Positions 1 through 7,528 of a stretch of 12,012 bases of DNA are shown here, one piece after another. The stretch spans positions 1-12,012 of the forward strand of contig JALSHX010000224.1 of the NCBI GenBank assembly GCA_026982025.1, read 5' to 3'. Origin of the DNA: Aquificaceae bacterium (GTDB lineage: Bacteria; Aquificota; Aquificia; Aquificales; Aquificaceae). The notes below the pieces were generated by a model that made no database searches, was not told where the DNA came from, and worked only from the letters and a program-made list of their open reading frames with translations. The translations under genes were made by a program, and so were the position numbers. Within the stretch, counting starts at the first letter, position 1. Each line of letters opens with the position of its first letter.

Positions 1-1635
1 GATGACTTCATCGGTAACATCAGGAGCAAATTTGAGAGGGAACCGGAAGGAGACGAGCAAATAACCATTGAGGGGACAGTTAAAAAAATCTCCAGAACCG
101 AAGACTCATACCTTTTAAGGTTGCAGGACCCGGAAGGAATTGAGGTCCTCGTTTATACGGATCTTGAAGGTCTTGAAACAGGTCGGAAGGTCCGGTTAAG
201 GGGAACGGTGAAAAGGATTGAGGGAAAGCTCAGCATTACTGACGCAGTTCCCTCAGAAGATCCGCCAACACCACTCAAGGAGTTCAAGAAACGGTACGAC
301 GACGATCCAAAAGGTGAAAGTGTCAGCCTCGGTGGAAGGCTCGTATCCCTCAGAACCATGGGGAAAGCTATATTCGGGCACATTCAGGACCTCACTGGAA
401 AGATCCAGATATACATCAGGAAGGACACGGTGGGAGATGAGGGCTTCAGATTTTTTAACGAGTTTATAGACCTCGGGGACATACTGGGCGCGAGGGGAAG
501 CCTTTTCAGAACCCGGACTGGCGAGCTTACCCTTGAAGTTCACGAGTTTAAACTTCTTGCAAAGTGCCTGCGTCCCCTTCCCGAAAAGTGGCACGGTCTC
601 AGGGACACGGAGTTAAGACACAGACAGAGGTATCTGGACCTTATTGCAAATCCGAGGTCAAGGGAAACCTTCCTTCTGAGAAGCAGTATAATCAAGGAAC
701 TCAGAAACTTTCTTGACTCCCGCGGCTTCATTGAGGTTGAAACACCCATTCTCCAGCAGGTTGCGAGCGGTGCAAACGCAAAACCGTTCGTGACTTACCA
801 CAACTACCTTGAGATGAACCTCTACCTGCGGATAGCACCCGAGCTCTACCTCAAGCGCCTTATAGTTGGAGGATTTCCGCGGGTTTACGAAATAGGCAGG
901 AACTTCCGAAACGAAGGGGTTGACAGAACCCACAATCCAGAATTCACCATGGTTGAGTTTTACGCAGGCTACTGGGATTACGAGGACCTGATGACTTTTA
1001 CAGAAGAACTCCTTGAGCACCTTCTCATTAAGACAGTCGGGAAAACCAAAATTACCTATCAGGGAAAGGAAATAAACTTCAAACCACCCTACAGGAGGGT
1101 CTCTTACTTTGAACTTCTTGAAGAAAAGACGGGAAAGGACAAAGAATTTTTCCTCAGAAACCTTGAAGGATTGAAAGCCCTTGCAGGCGAACTTGATGTG
1201 GCTAACTACCAGAGCCTATCCCACGCGAGGCTGATTGACAAAGTATTTGAAAAACTCTGCGAGGAGGAACTCATCCAGCCAACCTTTGTTATTGACTTTC
1301 CCGCACTGCTCTCACCTCTTGCAAAGCCCCACAGAAAAGAGCCCGATCTCGTTGAAAGGTTTGAGCTTATAGTGGCTACACACGAGATTGCCAACGCTTA
1401 CACCGAGCTTAACGACCCCCGCATTCAGGAGGAAAGGTTCAAACAGCAACTCAGGGAGAGGGAAATGGGGGACGAAGAAGCTATGGAAACAGACGAAGAC
1501 TTTATCAGAGCCCTTGAAATGGGTATGCCCCCAACCGCCGGGGAGGGAATAGGAATTGACAGACTCGTCATGATTCTGACCGATACCGACAACATCAGGG
1601 ATGTAATTCTTTTTCCTCACTTAAGACCCAAGTAA
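1..1635 (+). CDS. lysS: Lysyl-tRNA synthetase, class II (5' end outside window)
   Basis: Charges tRNA(Lys) with lysine in the cytoplasm. The frame is open from base 1, so the TTG at 121 is not the start; 544 residues are visible and the N-terminus is missing. In visible numbering, the usual anticodon-binding OB fold spans about 107-192 (MGKAIFGHIQDLTGKIQIYI, then DLGDILGARGSLF). Class II motif 1 is at 227-251 (ends GFIEVETPIL), motif 2 at 300-319 (FRNEG...HNPEFTMVE) and motif 3 at 516-525 (GIGIDRLVMI). The C-terminus DVILFPHLRPK is typical of bacterial LysRS. Residues about 20-87 form an additional OB-like beta segment (ITIEGTVKKI ... KVRLRGTVKRIEGKLSI) not found in the E. coli-type enzyme. 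The stop is 22 bases before the next gene, so the two are probably co-transcribed. Identity is certain; the role of the extra segment is inference. Confidence 0.97.
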   Translation, partial: DDFIGNIRSKFEREPEGDEQITIEGTVKKISRTEDSYLLRLQDPEGIEVLVYTDLEGLETGRKVRLRGTVKRIEGKLSITDAVPSEDPPTPLKEFKKRYDDDPKGESVSLGGRLVSLRTMGKAIFGHIQDLTGKIQIYIRKDTVGDEGFRFFNEFIDLGDILGARGSLFRTRTGELTLEVHEFKLLAKCLRPLPEKWHGLRDTELRHRQRYLDLIANPRSRETFLLRSSIIKELRNFLDSRGFIEVETPILQQVASGANAKPFVTYHNYLEMNLYLRIAPELYLKRLIVGGFPRVYEIGRNFRNEGVDRTHNPEFTMVEFYAGYWDYEDLMTFTEELLEHLLIKTVGKTKITYQGKEINFKPPYRRVSYFELLEEKTGKDKEFFLRNLEGLKALAGELDVANYQSLSHARLIDKVFEKLCEEELIQPTFVIDFPALLSPLAKPHRKEPDLVERFELIVATHEIANAYTELNDPRIQEERFKQQLREREMGDEEAMETDEDFIRALEMGMPPTAGEGIGIDRLVMILTDTDNIRDVILFPHLRPK

Positions 1636-1649
1636 ACCGATATTTATTT

Positions 1650-1667
1650 ATAGGGGGATGTCCCTAT
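1650..1667 (+). promoter_or_regulatory. Inverted repeat covering the start codon of the cyclase gene
   Basis: ATAGGG and CCCTAT form a perfect 6-base inverted repeat with a 6-base loop (GGATGT) that contains the ATG at 1658. The only purine-rich ribosome-site candidate, GGGGG at 1653-1657, abuts the ATG with no spacer and is largely inside the stem. If it folds in the mRNA it would hide the start; at high growth temperature a 6-bp stem may be open. This could be chance. Confidence 0.3.
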
Positions 1668-3295
1668 CTGCTAAGGTTATAGCGCTTATTACCGGTTCCT
1701 TCCTCACAGCTGTTCTGATAGGCTTCTATCACCAGATCAGCGCCTTCAAGAGCATAACCAAGAGGGAAAAGGAGAAGTTCTGCGAAGAGAGTATATCAGA
1801 GTACAGGGAACTGGTTGAATTTCACAAAAGCATTGCAACTTCAATATCCTCTTACATAGCAACCGATCCGGAAGTAAAGGAATTCTTGAAGAAAGATGAC
1901 AGGGAGGGTCTCCTGAATCACCTCAAACCCCTGTATCAAGGCGTAAGCAAAGACAAACTCATAAGGGAAATGGTCATCTTCAAGCTTCCCGCCACCGTTT
2001 ACCTGAATGTAAGGGACCCCAAGGCTCCGAGGAGAGACGCAAGCAGGCGCAGAAAGGATGTCCTGCAGACGGGAAAAACCTGCACCAACACCCAGACCAT
2101 TCTCATCTGTATCAACTACGTGGGGATACGGTCAACGAGCCCGATAATGGACGGAGAGGATGTTCTTGGAGTGGCATCCGTGGGCATTGATATGAGTGAC
2201 TTCCTCAAAAGGTATTCAAAGCTCAAAGGTGTTAACGCAGGACTCGCCGTAAAGGACGAAATTCTCAAAAAGTCCCTCGTTGAAAAGAGCTACATCAGGT
2301 ACATTAAAACCAGAAAGAAGGTCAACGGATTCGTTTACGAGCTTACCGACCCATCTCTCCTTGACCTCTCAAGCCTAATGCCCATGGCTTACATGAGTGA
2401 TGTTGAGGCGGGTGGAACTAGCATTACCGTTTGCTCAACACCCGTAATGGACATCTCTGGAAAAGTAATAGGATACTTCCTCGTGTACTCCGACCTTTCT
2501 CCTATTATAAGCAGGGTTGCCTCCGAGTCCTTCAGGCAGACGGTTCTATTTTACACGCCTATGCTCATCATTCTTTTCGGTACCGCCCTTTTTCTTTTTC
2601 AGGGCATCTCCTCAAGAATAGGAAAAATAATGCACATCATTGAAAAGATAAGAAACAGGGAGTTTGACCACCTGCCACCGCCTTCGGCGGTCAGAGGAAA
2701 CGACGAGCTTTCTCAGATTGAAAGGCACATCCTTACCCTCGGGATGGACATTCGGAATTACATTGAAAAGCTGTCAAAGGAAGTTGAGCTGTTTTCAGTA
2801 AAGGCATACATTGACTCCCTGACCGGCGTGTACAACAGAAGAGCCCTTGAGGAGACCGCCCCAGACCTGATTGCAAAGTATCAAAGCCTTAAAAAACCCC
2901 TTTCGGTTATGATGGTGGACTTTGACAACTTCAAGGTGATTAACGACACATACGGGCATCAAGTAGGAGATTACGTTCTGAGAGAGAGTGCGGAGATCAT
3001 CAGTTCAACCCTGAGGGAAACGGACCTCGTTTTCCGATACGGTGGGGAAGAGTTTCTGGTCCTCCTTCCTGGAACTCCTCTGAAAGGTGCCCTTAGAGCG
3101 GGGGAAAATGTAAGAAGAAAGGTTGAAAACCACACCTTTAGCATAGGCGACTTCAGCTTCTCGCTGACCGTTTCGGTGGGTGTTACGGAAGTGGGAGAAG
3201 GAGACAGGGACCTTGGAGAAATAATTAACAGAGCGGACAGAGCCCTTTACATTGCCAAGAAGACGGGCAAAAACAGGGTTTATGCTGAGTCCTGA
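1658..3295 (+). CDS. Membrane diguanylate cyclase with periplasmic Cache sensor (GGDEF)
   Basis: Predicted to make cyclic di-GMP from two GTP in response to an extracytoplasmic signal. A transmembrane helix is at about residues 5-25. A periplasmic region of about 26-290 resembles the dCache_3 family (KLPATVYLNVRDPKAPRRD ... RSTSPIMDGEDVLGVASVGI). A second helix is at about 296-316, followed by a HAMP-like linker (about 317-372, with GNDEL at 347-351) and a GGDEF domain from DSLTGVYNRR (386). The active-site motif is GGEEF (462-466), DFDNFKVIND (421-430) contributes metal and substrate residues, and an inhibitory-site RxxD (RETD, 453-456) sits the standard five residues before it, so it should be an active, feedback-inhibited cyclase. 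The periplasmic part holds Cys at 142 and 151, a possible disulfide. It follows lysS by 22 bases. The signal is unknown. Confidence 0.93.
   Translation: MSLSAKVIALITGSFLTAVLIGFYHQISAFKSITKREKEKFCEESISEYRELVEFHKSIATSISSYIATDPEVKEFLKKDDREGLLNHLKPLYQGVSKDKLIREMVIFKLPATVYLNVRDPKAPRRDASRRRKDVLQTGKTCTNTQTILICINYVGIRSTSPIMDGEDVLGVASVGIDMSDFLKRYSKLKGVNAGLAVKDEILKKSLVEKSYIRYIKTRKKVNGFVYELTDPSLLDLSSLMPMAYMSDVEAGGTSITVCSTPVMDISGKVIGYFLVYSDLSPIISRVASESFRQTVLFYTPMLIILFGTALFLFQGISSRIGKIMHIIEKIRNREFDHLPPPSAVRGNDELSQIERHILTLGMDIRNYIEKLSKEVELFSVKAYIDSLTGVYNRRALEETAPDLIAKYQSLKKPLSVMMVDFDNFKVINDTYGHQVGDYVLRESAEIISSTLRETDLVFRYGGEEFLVLLPGTPLKGALRAGENVRRKVENHTFSIGDFSFSLTVSVGVTEVGEGDRDLGEIINRADRALYIAKKTGKNRVYAES
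2677..2691. repeat. Small GC hairpin inside the cyclase gene, core shared with 11066-11086
   Basis: ACCGCC-TTC-GGCGGT is a perfect 6-base inverted repeat with a TTC loop. It encodes the Pro-rich PPSAV part of the HAMP-like linker (residues about 341-345). The 13-base core CCGCCTTCGGCGG is identical to the core of the intergenic hairpin at 11066-11086. Two copies in 12 kb suggest, but do not prove, a dispersed REP-like element. Confidence 0.45.
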
Positions 3296-3299
3296 CACC

Positions 3300-4109
3300 T
3301 TAGACAGCTGTATGTGATTCCTGTTTTCTTAGAAACCAGAATAGAACCACACCCACCCCTATCAGTCCAAGAGCTACCACCTGATTCCAGGTAAGACCCA
3401 GACCCTCAATGGGAGGAGTAACTCCCCTGTAAAACTCAAGGGCAAACCTGAGGGAACCGTAGAGGATCATGTATAGAACTATTACCTCCCCGTCAAAGGC
3501 TTTCCTGCGGTACATGATAAGGAGAATAATAAAGATGATGAGGTTTCCCAGAGCTTCAAGGATCTGTGTTGGATACAGAGCCATGCTGGGAGGTGCGGTG
3601 CCTCCCGGAGGAAAAACCACATAAAAGAAGGGAAACTCCTTCATAAAGTGGATCCCCACACTGAGGTCCTCCGCTCCCGGCACTGGTCTCCCGTAACAGC
3701 ATCCCGCGGAAGTGCAGCCGAGTCTTCCTATTGAGTGGGCGAGGACAAGGGACGGAGCCGCTGCGTCAGAGGCTTTCCACAGGGGAAGGTTCTTAATCCT
3801 GACAGCGAGAATAAAGGCAAGAATTGCACCCAGAAGCCCCCCGAAAAAAGAAACGCCCCCCTTCCAGATGGCAAAGATGTCAAGGGGCGTCTCCACGAAC
3901 TCGGGATGCTCTATGATAAAAGCCACCCTTGAACCCACTAAACCCGCAAGCACGGTTACGATGAAAACGAACTCTGAAGAGTCTGTGCCTAAACCCTCCC
4001 TCTTTGAAAATCTCAAAAATAGGAAGTAGCCGACGAGCATGGCAAGAGCAACGAGTACACCGTAGGTGGACACCTTCAAGCCGAAAAACTCAAAGAGCTG
4101 GGGATACAT
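3300..4109 (-). CDS. lgt: Prolipoprotein diacylglyceryl transferase
   Basis: Inner-membrane enzyme that moves a diacylglyceryl group from phosphatidylglycerol to the lipobox cysteine of prolipoproteins, the first step of lipoprotein maturation. The 269 residues contain about seven hydrophobic segments. The Lgt signature reads HSIGRLGCTSAGCCYGRP (125-142), with the expected Arg at 129; RFALEFYRG (221-229) supplies the second conserved Arg and Glu. The GG-x-S-x-x-GG motif reads GGVSFFGG (84-91): Phe89 stands where E. coli Lgt has His103. The ATG overlaps the stop of the upstream lipoprotein gene by one base (TAATG), so translation is probably coupled. It is the last gene of the - strand operon and converges on the cyclase gene with 4 bases between them; I see no intrinsic terminator there. 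Confidence 0.96.
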   Translation of the reverse strand: MYPQLFEFFGLKVSTYGVLVALAMLVGYFLFLRFSKREGLGTDSSEFVFIVTVLAGLVGSRVAFIIEHPEFVETPLDIFAIWKGGVSFFGGLLGAILAFILAVRIKNLPLWKASDAAAPSLVLAHSIGRLGCTSAGCCYGRPVPGAEDLSVGIHFMKEFPFFYVVFPPGGTAPPSMALYPTQILEALGNLIIFIILLIMYRRKAFDGEVIVLYMILYGSLRFALEFYRGVTPPIEGLGLTWNQVVALGLIGVGVVLFWFLRKQESHTAV

Positions 4110-4666
4110 TAAACCTCTACCTCCTCTATCTCAAGTTTAACCTTTTCTCCGTTCATCTCAAAACCTATTTCCCTGAAGTACCCCCTCTCGGACCTTGAAC
4201 CGAAGGTGATCTTCAGCCCCCTGCCGTTTTTCCTGTTGACAATTATAAGCTCCCTGAGTTTTCCGCCCTCAAAAACAACGATCTTGTCGTAAACCCCCAT
4301 CCTCTCCCTGAATACGGTCCTTCCTCCCCTGCAAAAGGAGTACTCGGTCCCCGATAAAACCTTTCCGAAGATTATATCCTCCGGCAGAAGGGGCAGAAGG
4401 TAGCACTTTCCTCTTGCACATATCCTGTCCCTCCTGATGCTTACATCTTTAACCTTTGCAACCTTTACTGTGTAAAATCCGTCGTACTTGGCTATGATCA
4501 TGGGAAATTTGACCGGACCGTACTTAAAGTGTCCGTAAATCCTGAACTCCCTCGGAACATGGTTAAGGGTGTACTCCGCGATAACTCTTTTTTCATCAGC
4601 ACACCTTTGGGCAACCTTTACGGAGCAGGAGGTGAGGAGAACCCAGATAATAAGCAGAAATATCAT
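4109..4666 (-). CDS. Putative small lipoprotein, function unknown
   Basis: A protein of 185 residues with a short hydrophobic leader and a lipobox ending LLTSC (Cys14), so it is likely lipid-modified and exported, probably by the Lgt encoded next to it. The rest is rich in predicted beta strands with alternating charges (EIGFEMNGEKVKLEIEEVEV at the C-terminus), recalling LolB/DUF4292-type outer-membrane lipoproteins, but I see no diagnostic motif and assign no function. Three further cysteines (about 82, 87, 111) lie in the body. Start choice: GTG at 4669 and ATG at 4666 are adjacent; I prefer the ATG because it forms TGATG with the hisD stop, the usual coupled arrangement. The 3' end overlaps the lgt start by one base. 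Confidence 0.75.
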   Translation of the reverse strand: MIFLLIIWVLLTSCSVKVAQRCADEKRVIAEYTLNHVPREFRIYGHFKYGPVKFPMIIAKYDGFYTVKVAKVKDVSIRRDRICARGKCYLLPLLPEDIIFGKVLSGTEYSFCRGGRTVFRERMGVYDKIVVFEGGKLRELIIVNRKNGRGLKITFGSRSERGYFREIGFEMNGEKVKLEIEEVEV

Positions 4667-5943
4667 CACGATTTTCTTATTCTCAACGCCAAGGCGTGAG
4701 CGGGCAATCCTTCAGCCTCCGCAAGGTTTATGGCAAGGTCCGAAAGACGGTCAAACCCTTCCCTTGAAACATAAATAATTGAACTCCTCTTTACAAAGTC
4801 GTAAACGCCGAGGGGAGAAAAGAACCTTGCGGTACCTCCCGTCGGAAGGGTGTGATTGGGTCCGAGGATGTAGTCGCCGAGGGGCTCCGTTGCGTACCTC
4901 CCCAGAAAAACGGCTCCCGCGTTTTTGATGTAAGGGAGAAGAGAAAAGGGGTCCTCCGTGATGACTTCAAGGTGTTCGGGAGCAATTATGTTAGCTACCT
5001 CACATGCCTGAGACATGTCCTTAACGAGAAAAACTGTTCCGAACCTCTCAAGGGACTTTTTTGCAATTTCATTTCTCTCAATACCCTCAAGAAGCTCGTA
5101 AACCCTCCCAACAACCTCCTTTGCAATCCTATCCGAGTCCGTCACAAGGATAGCACCTGCAAGCTCGTCGTGCTCCGCCTGAGAAAGGAGGTCAGCAGAT
5201 ACCCACGAGGAATCAGCCGTTGAATCCGCTATCACGAGAATCTCCGAGGGTCCCGCGATCATGTCAATGTCAACCGTGCCGTAAAGGAGCTTTTTTGCAA
5301 GCGCCACATATATGTTTCCCGGACCAACGATCTTGTCAACCCGGGGCACCGTCTCAGTCCCGAGGGCAAGGGCGGCAACCGCCTGAGCCCCTCCTACCTG
5401 AAAAACCCTGCTCACACCAGCAATGTAGGCAGCAGCAAGGGTGTACTTTCCCGGACGGGGGGTAACCATAATTATCTCTTCAACGCCAGCAACCGAGGCG
5501 GGAACGCAGTTCATCAGAACGGTTGAGGGGTAGCTTGCGGTTCCACCGGGAACATAAACCCCCACCTTCTCAAGGGGAAGAACCTTCTGACCCAGCAGTG
5601 ATCCCTCCTCCTCGGATATAAAGGACCTCTCAAGCTGTTTTTCGTGGAAAACCCTTATCCTCTCCTCGGCAATCTCAAGGGCTTCCCTCACACCTTCCTC
5701 AAGCTCTTCATAGGCGCGCTCAAGCTCCTCAAAGGGAATTTCCATGGTCTCCGGGGTAAGGTCAACGCCGTCGTATCTCTTTGTCAGCTCAATAACCGCC
5801 CTGTCTCCGCCTTCCCTGACCTCCTTTATTATTTCTCTTACTGTCTCTTCGTACTCTTCCGAAAGCACCTCGCCCCTGCGGGCGAGGTATTTGATTCTTT
5901 CATCGTATCTCCAGGAACCCCTCCTCAGGTCAACGACCTTCAT
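4666..5943 (-). CDS. hisD: Histidinol dehydrogenase
   Basis: Catalyses the last two oxidations of histidine synthesis, L-histidinol to L-histidine with NAD+, as a zinc enzyme in the cytoplasm. The 425 residues are the usual length. The dinucleotide region is GVYVPGGTASYPST (128-141) and the family motif AGPSEILVIAD (230-240) is present. Zinc ligands fit Gln255 and His258 (SQAEHDELAGA), Asp357 (GDYILGPNH) and His416 (GLPAHALALR); the catalytic pair is Glu323-His324 (APEHLEV). A TTG at 5946 directly precedes the ATG at 5943; I use the ATG. It follows the SEDS gene by 15 bases, without a convincing ribosome-binding site, and no other his gene is nearby, fitting the mixed operons of Aquificota-like genomes. 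Confidence 0.97.
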   Translation of the reverse strand: MKVVDLRRGSWRYDERIKYLARRGEVLSEEYEETVREIIKEVREGGDRAVIELTKRYDGVDLTPETMEIPFEELERAYEELEEGVREALEIAEERIRVFHEKQLERSFISEEEGSLLGQKVLPLEKVGVYVPGGTASYPSTVLMNCVPASVAGVEEIIMVTPRPGKYTLAAAYIAGVSRVFQVGGAQAVAALALGTETVPRVDKIVGPGNIYVALAKKLLYGTVDIDMIAGPSEILVIADSTADSSWVSADLLSQAEHDELAGAILVTDSDRIAKEVVGRVYELLEGIERNEIAKKSLERFGTVFLVKDMSQACEVANIIAPEHLEVITEDPFSLLPYIKNAGAVFLGRYATEPLGDYILGPNHTLPTGGTARFFSPLGVYDFVKRSSIIYVSREGFDRLSDLAINLAEAEGLPAHALALRIRKS

Positions 5944-5958
5944 CAAGTATGAATTCTA

Positions 5959-7077
5959 TCAGAGCATCTTCATGTAAAGCTGTCTTTTATATATTGCTCC
6001 AACTATTCCGAGCCCGATAAGAGATGCTATGAGGTGGCTGATTCCGTAGCTGACAAAGGGAAGGGGCATGCCTTTGGGCGGAAGGAGGTTGACCGCCATC
6101 ATGGTGTTGATGAGGACCGCAAGGAGTATGTTAAGGGTCACCCCCACCACAACCATTCTCCCGAAGGTGTCCGATGTCTCAAGGGCTATCCTTTTCAGCC
6201 TCCACAGAAGGACTCCGAAAAGTAAAAAAAGAAACAGAATCCCCCCAAGACCCAGCTCCTCACCGATGACCGCAAGGATGTAATCTGTATCCGCTTGAGT
6301 GAGGGGTCCCAATTTCTGGAATCCCTTTCCGTAACCCTGACCCAGCAGTCCGCCGTTCATAAAGGCGAGAAGGGATTGAATAACCTGATAGGAAGAGCCG
6401 AAAGGATCGCTGACAGGGTCCTGCCACGCGGTAAGGCGTCTTGCAACATAATCACCCCCGAAGATTATCATGAAGGTTCCCACAAGTGTAAAAAGTCCTC
6501 CCACCGGAAGATAAACCTTCGGTGATGTTCCTCCTATCCAAAGCATAAGCCATGCAACGATCATTATGAAAATTGCCATTCCTTTGTCGGGCTGAAGAAA
6601 AAGGAGGAAGGAATGTATGATTACTATGAGGATTGCCCAGCCGAAGAACCTGAGCCTCCTTATGTAGCCCTTCCTTGATACATAGTAGCTGATGAATATA
6701 ACGAGTATTAACTTGGAAAACTCCGAGGGTTGAATGCTTGAACCCACCAGCCACCTGTCAACAGCCTTTCCCATAAGGATTTTCTTAAAGAGAACTACGA
6801 GCAGTAAAATGATGGAGAGGGAAACAAGTCCGTAAACGAACCTCTGATTGTTCATTGCCCTGTAGTTTAGTGCGTGAGAGGTAAAGGACATAATCAGCAA
6901 ACCTGCAACGAAGGCAAGGGCAAACAAAAAGGGTCTCTTGAAGTGGTAAAGGGTGAGATCTCCTGCAATGTAAGGAGCCACCCTCACGCTCACTATAGCC
7001 AGAAGACCCATTAAAAAGAGGAGAATAAGACAGAAAAGGATAACGGGATCGGGATAAAGTTTCCTCAGCCTCTCCAT
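5959..7077 (-). CDS. ftsW: SEDS-family peptidoglycan polymerase (FtsW/RodA type)
   Basis: Polytopic membrane protein of 372 residues with about ten hydrophobic segments. SEDS proteins polymerise lipid II into glycan strands with a partner class B penicillin-binding protein during division (FtsW) or elongation (RodA). Motifs seen are QPSEF (116-120), QPDKG (162-166) and RRLTAWQDPVSDPFGSSYQ (213-231), in which Asp220 fits the essential SEDS aspartate. Also seen are GGLLGQGYGKG (242-252), TDYILAVIGEELGLGG (264-279) and LPPKGMPLPFVSYG (332-345). The wording of the last three is closer to FtsW than RodA, so the symbol is tentative. After SYG the usual Gly-Ser is Ile-Ser-His (346-348), an uncommon change. 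GGGG between the rpiB stop and this ATG leaves no spacer. No penicillin-binding partner gene is in the window. Confidence 0.92.
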   Translation of the reverse strand: MERLRKLYPDPVILFCLILLFLMGLLAIVSVRVAPYIAGDLTLYHFKRPFLFALAFVAGLLIMSFTSHALNYRAMNNQRFVYGLVSLSIILLLVVLFKKILMGKAVDRWLVGSSIQPSEFSKLILVIFISYYVSRKGYIRRLRFFGWAILIVIIHSFLLFLQPDKGMAIFIMIVAWLMLWIGGTSPKVYLPVGGLFTLVGTFMIIFGGDYVARRLTAWQDPVSDPFGSSYQVIQSLLAFMNGGLLGQGYGKGFQKLGPLTQADTDYILAVIGEELGLGGILFLFLLFGVLLWRLKRIALETSDTFGRMVVVGVTLNILLAVLINTMMAVNLLPPKGMPLPFVSYGISHLIASLIGLGIVGAIYKRQLYMKML

Positions 7078-7081
7078 CCCC

Positions 7082-7528
7082 TTACAGGTTCTCTTTCTCT
7101 ATTTCAAGTATAAGATCAACCCTCCTGCTGTGACGCCCTCCCTCAAAGGGAGTTTCAAGCCACACCTCCACTATTGAAAGGGCAAGATCTTCGCCCAGAA
7201 CCCTACCTCCGAGGCAGAGAACATTTGCGTCGTTGTGAAGCCTGCTCATCCTCGCCATGTATTCATTGAGACACAGTGCCGCCCTAACCCCTCTGAACTT
7301 GTTGGCTGTGATGGACATCCCTATTCCGGTCCCGCAAACGAGAATTCCCCTTTCCGCCCTTGCCTCCTGAACCGCAAGGGCAACTTCCCTGGCAAAGAGG
7401 GGATAGTGGGTTGACTCCTCGGAGGAGGCACCGAGGTCAATGACTTCATAACCCTTATCCAGCAGGAATTCCTTTATTCTCTCCTTAAGGGTATAGCCGG
7501 CATGATCGGAGCCGATAGCTATGGTCAT
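7082..7528 (-). CDS. rpiB: Ribose-5-phosphate isomerase B
   Basis: Interconverts ribose 5-phosphate and ribulose 5-phosphate in the pentose phosphate pathway; cytoplasmic. At 148 residues it has the usual RpiB/LacA/LacB length. [10 protein letters not shown] (7-16) opens the protein with the conserved Asp8-His9. [13 protein letters not shown] (61-73) holds the catalytic Cys65 and the anion-hole Gly residues; [15 protein letters not shown] (95-109) holds His98 and Asn99. GGRHSRRVD (130-138) supplies phosphate-binding Arg residues. The Cys65/His98 set favours RpiB over galactose-6-phosphate isomerase subunits. The ATG overlaps the gatB stop by four bases (ATGA), so it is probably translationally coupled to gatB. 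Four bases separate its stop from the next ATG. Confidence 0.96.
   Translation of the reverse strand: MTIAIGSDHAGYTLKERIKEFLLDKGYEVIDLGASSEESTHYPLFAREVALAVQEARAERGILVCGTGIGMSITANKFRGVRAALCLNEYMARMSRLHNDANVLCLGGRVLGEDLALSIVEVWLETPFEGGRHSRRVDLILEIEKENL

Noticed and set aside
253..1020. Several - strand open frames of 69-120 codons under lysS
   Set aside because: They are antisense to strongly conserved synthetase motifs and have no ribosome-binding site or recognisable domain.
3377..3390. ACCTG/CAGGT inverted repeat near the lgt 3' end
   Set aside because: It is inside the lgt coding sequence, only five base pairs, and has no U tract on either strand, so it is not a credible terminator.
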